Positions 4,927 through 6,369 of a stretch of 6,369 bases of DNA are shown in pieces. Position numbers and translations under genes: made by a program. How positions within the stretch are numbered: the first letter of the stretch is position 1; every line of letters starts with the position of its first letter. This stretch comes from M55B129 sp964506505 (GTDB taxonomy: Bacteria; Bacillota; Dethiobacteria; DTU022): positions 1 to 6,369 of the forward strand of contig CAZDKY010000046.1 of NCBI GenBank assembly GCA_964506505.1, written 5' to 3'. Below the pieces are notes generated by a model. It was given only the letters and a program-made list of their open reading frames with translations. It searched no databases and had not been told where the DNA came from.

Positions 4927-6030
4927 CTCCCCGTTTTCCCAGCTGCCTTCAATCACTGTCCCGTCCGGCCTGGTCAGAGTTCCCCATCCGTGGGGCTTGC
5001 CATTTTTCCATTCTCCTTCATAAACAGTGCCGTCCGGGCTGGTTAATTTACCCTGACCGTTAATTTTATCGTTCCTAAACTCCCCTGTGTAAATCTTACC
5101 ATCGGCCATGGTCCAGGTTCCCCTGCCGTGCTTTTCACCCTCACTGAATGATCCGACATATTTATCGCTGCCGGGTTTGCTCAGTGTTCCGTGACCGTGA
5201 ATTACTCCTTCTTTCCATTCTCCTTCATAAACGGTGCCGTCCGTCCGGGTCATCTTTCCTTCGCCATGCGGAAGGCCAGCTTCCCACTGCCCTTCATAAA
5301 CCGTTCCATCGGGTTTGGTTAGTTTACCTTCCCCCTGAATTACATCATTCACAAATTCACCTGTGTATTCTTCTCCGTCCTCCATGGTCCAGGTTCCTTC
5401 GCCATGTCTTAAGCCTTCTTTGTATTCACCAACATATTTCTGCCCGTCCGGCCTGGTCAGGGTCCCCTGCCCATTTATCGTCCCGTTCGTCCATTCTCCT
5501 TCATAAACGGTGCCGTCCGGCTGGATCAGTGTCCCCCATCCTTCAGGTGTACCCTGTTCCCACTGGCCTTCATAAATTGTCCCGTCAGGGTTGACCATTT
5601 TACCTTCTCCCTGGATCATGTCATTTATAAATTCACCGCTGTACTCTTTGCCATCTGCCATGGTCCAGATTCCTTCGCCATGTTTTTTCCCTTCAAGATA
5701 TTCACCTACGTATTTCTCACCGTTTAGCTGCGTAAAAGTGCCCCGGCCATGGGGCCCCCCCGCCTGCCACTCGCCATCGTAAATGGTCCCGTCCGCCCAG
5801 ATCATTGTCCCGCGGCCATGAAAATGCCCGTCTTTAAAATAACCCTTGTAATTTCGGCCATCGGGATAAGAAAGTGTACCGTTTCCGTCAGGCACATTAT
5901 TAATTACCTCTCCGCTATAGGTCCCGCCTTCCCACTTAATCGTTTTCTCTTCCCGGCAGCCAGGCAGGAAACATAATAAAAACACCAGAATCAGCAGGAA
6001 ATAAAGAATAAGTTTTGTTTTTGATCCCAT
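4915..6030 (-). CDS. MORN-repeat lipoprotein
   Basis: 371 residues. The lipoprotein signal has a short basic start (MGSKTK), a hydrophobic core (7-22) and the lipobox LPGC with Cys25. From residue 35 to the end the protein is only MORN repeats: 14 complete 23-residue units plus a 15-residue partial one (357-371), most with the G-x-x-Y-x-G-E-W core and GxGT after it. MORN repeats form an elongated beta-hairpin solenoid. In eukaryotes they bind lipids or proteins, and in bacteria their role is mostly unknown, so a surface-anchored scaffold is inferred. The ATG at 6028-6030 is chosen because GGAG (complement of 6039-6042) lies 8 nt upstream and the signal peptide then starts normally. The in-frame ATG 13 codons earlier (6067-6069) has no ribosome site. 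The RCC1-dockerin gene follows about 300 bp downstream, probably transcribed separately. No convincing promoter is seen. Confidence 0.93.
   Translation of the reverse strand: MGSKTKLILYFLLILVFLLCFLPGCREEKTIKWEGGTYSGEVINNVPDGNGTLSYPDGRNYKGYFKDGHFHGRGTMIWADGTIYDGEWQAGGPHGRGTFTQLNGEKYVGEYLEGKKHGEGIWTMADGKEYSGEFINDMIQGEGKMVNPDGTIYEGQWEQGTPEGWGTLIQPDGTVYEGEWTNGTINGQGTLTRPDGQKYVGEYKEGLRHGEGTWTMEDGEEYTGEFVNDVIQGEGKLTKPDGTVYEGQWEAGLPHGEGKMTRTDGTVYEGEWKEGVIHGHGTLSKPGSDKYVGSFSEGEKHGRGTWTMADGKIYTGEFRNDKINGQGKLTSPDGTVYEGEWKNGKPHGWGTLTRPDGTVIEGSWENGELVN
4963..5790 (-). repeat. Three tandem 276-bp super-repeats, each of four MORN units
   Basis: MORN units 3-14 fall into a repeating four-unit pattern: A (GTxYxGEW), B (KYVGEY/SF ... 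TM.D), C (YSGEF/YTGEF with ND) and D (GTxYEGQW/EW). Blocks are 5515-5790, 5239-5514 and 4963-5238. Plus-strand bases 5215-5243 and 5491-5519 are identical over 29 nt and exactly 276 bp apart. Units 1-2 fit pattern C-D, so the phase continues to the N-terminus. Confidence 0.85.
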
Positions 6031-6069
6031 GAAAATATCTCCATTTCGCTTAAGACTAAATGCCGCCAT

Positions 6070-6282
6070 CTATAAATAATTTGCCTAATGAACAGAACTA
6101 AAAGATATATTGTTTTATTTCGTGAAAGTGAGGAAAGTTCCTTTAGAATATAATATTCATCCTGGCATAAAAAGTTATGTTGGATAAAAATCCGGGATCG
6201 GAAAAGCGGAGGCAAGTATTGTACTATTACATTAAAGCCCGAGCTTCCCACATCAGGAAAGTTTATTCATAAATAAAGATTA
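6070..6282. other. AT-rich region upstream of the MORN gene without a recognisable gene
   Basis: No credible ORF, RNA gene or promoter was identified. The only regular structure is a perfect 6+1+6 dyad, GAATAT-A-ATATTC at 6146-6158, about 115 bp before the start codon, with AGGAA-AG-TTCCT next to it (6131-6142). Either could be an operator, but AT-rich dyads also arise by chance. Confidence 0.5.
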
Positions 6283-6369
6283 ATGGGATAAGTCTTGAAT
6301 TATAAGGTCATCTGCCTGACCTGATGGCAGTAATAAAATACAATCTTATAATTCAAGACCTTACCCCAT
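6283..6369. repeat. Long imperfect inverted repeat (foldback) reaching the window end
   Basis: The left arm 6283-6306 and right arm 6345-6369 pair over about 23 bp: 15 uninterrupted base pairs (6292-6306 with 6345-6359), a single bulged C at 6360, three pairs, one A/C mismatch, then five pairs ending at the last base of the window. The interior holds a second hairpin, CTGCC (6312-6316) with GGCAG (6326-6330). No ORF lies inside. It could be a small non-autonomous element, a recombination site or a structured RNA. It may extend beyond the window. It lies about 250 bp upstream of the MORN gene start. Confidence 0.75.

Noticed and set aside
5148..5594. Plus-strand 148-residue ORF opposite the MORN repeats
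   Set aside because: It is an antisense shadow of the 23-codon repeats, and its own repetitiveness mirrors the MORN period.
5991..6251. Minus-strand 86-residue ORF overlapping the MORN gene start
   Set aside because: It has no ribosome site and overlaps the well-supported MORN start in another frame; composition is typical of translated AT-rich intergenic DNA.
6283..6369. Integron attC site or CRISPR repeat
   Set aside because: It lacks the attC boundary core (GTTRRRY/RYYYAAC) and there is only one inverted pair with no direct repeats and spacers.

Overview
All recognisable genes in this window lie on the minus strand. It looks like chromosomal DNA of an anaerobic, Gram-positive-type bacterium (Firmicutes/Clostridia-like). 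This is inferred from purine-rich Shine-Dalgarno sites, a TTG start, two lipobox lipoproteins, a secreted dockerin-containing protein, a tRNA with encoded CCA, and moderate GC with AT-rich intergenic DNA. I cannot name the species.

Layout in transcription order (right to left). At 6283-6369 a large imperfect inverted repeat runs to the window end. A lipoprotein built almost wholly of MORN repeats follows (4915-6030). After a roughly 290-bp AT-rich intergenic region with several dyads comes a secreted protein with seven RCC1 repeats, an InlB-like domain, a beta-sandwich-like region and a C-terminal type I dockerin (2645-4618). A strong hairpin (2550-2579) separates it from a two-gene unit: a tandem-domain universal stress protein (1576-2427) and, 29 bp later, a small lipoprotein with a very acidic linker (962-1546). 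Next is tRNA-Arg(TCT) at 795-870 with its own promoter and terminator. A roughly 600-bp AT-rich, gene-poor stretch holds short tandem repeats and a frameshifted ORF remnant. Last is the start of hsdM, the methyltransferase subunit of a type I restriction-modification system, which runs off the left edge.

How it fits together. The right two thirds encode envelope or secreted proteins made of tandem repeats (MORN, RCC1) that probably act as binding scaffolds. The usp-lipoprotein pair is a likely stress-related operon. The tRNA-Arg, tandem repeats, ORF debris and type I RM gene together look like the edge of a genomic island, but no integrase or duplicated tRNA end is visible, so that is inference. 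I found no complete new system. The least explained items are the terminal foldback, the four-unit super-repeat in the MORN gene, and the frameshifted remnant.
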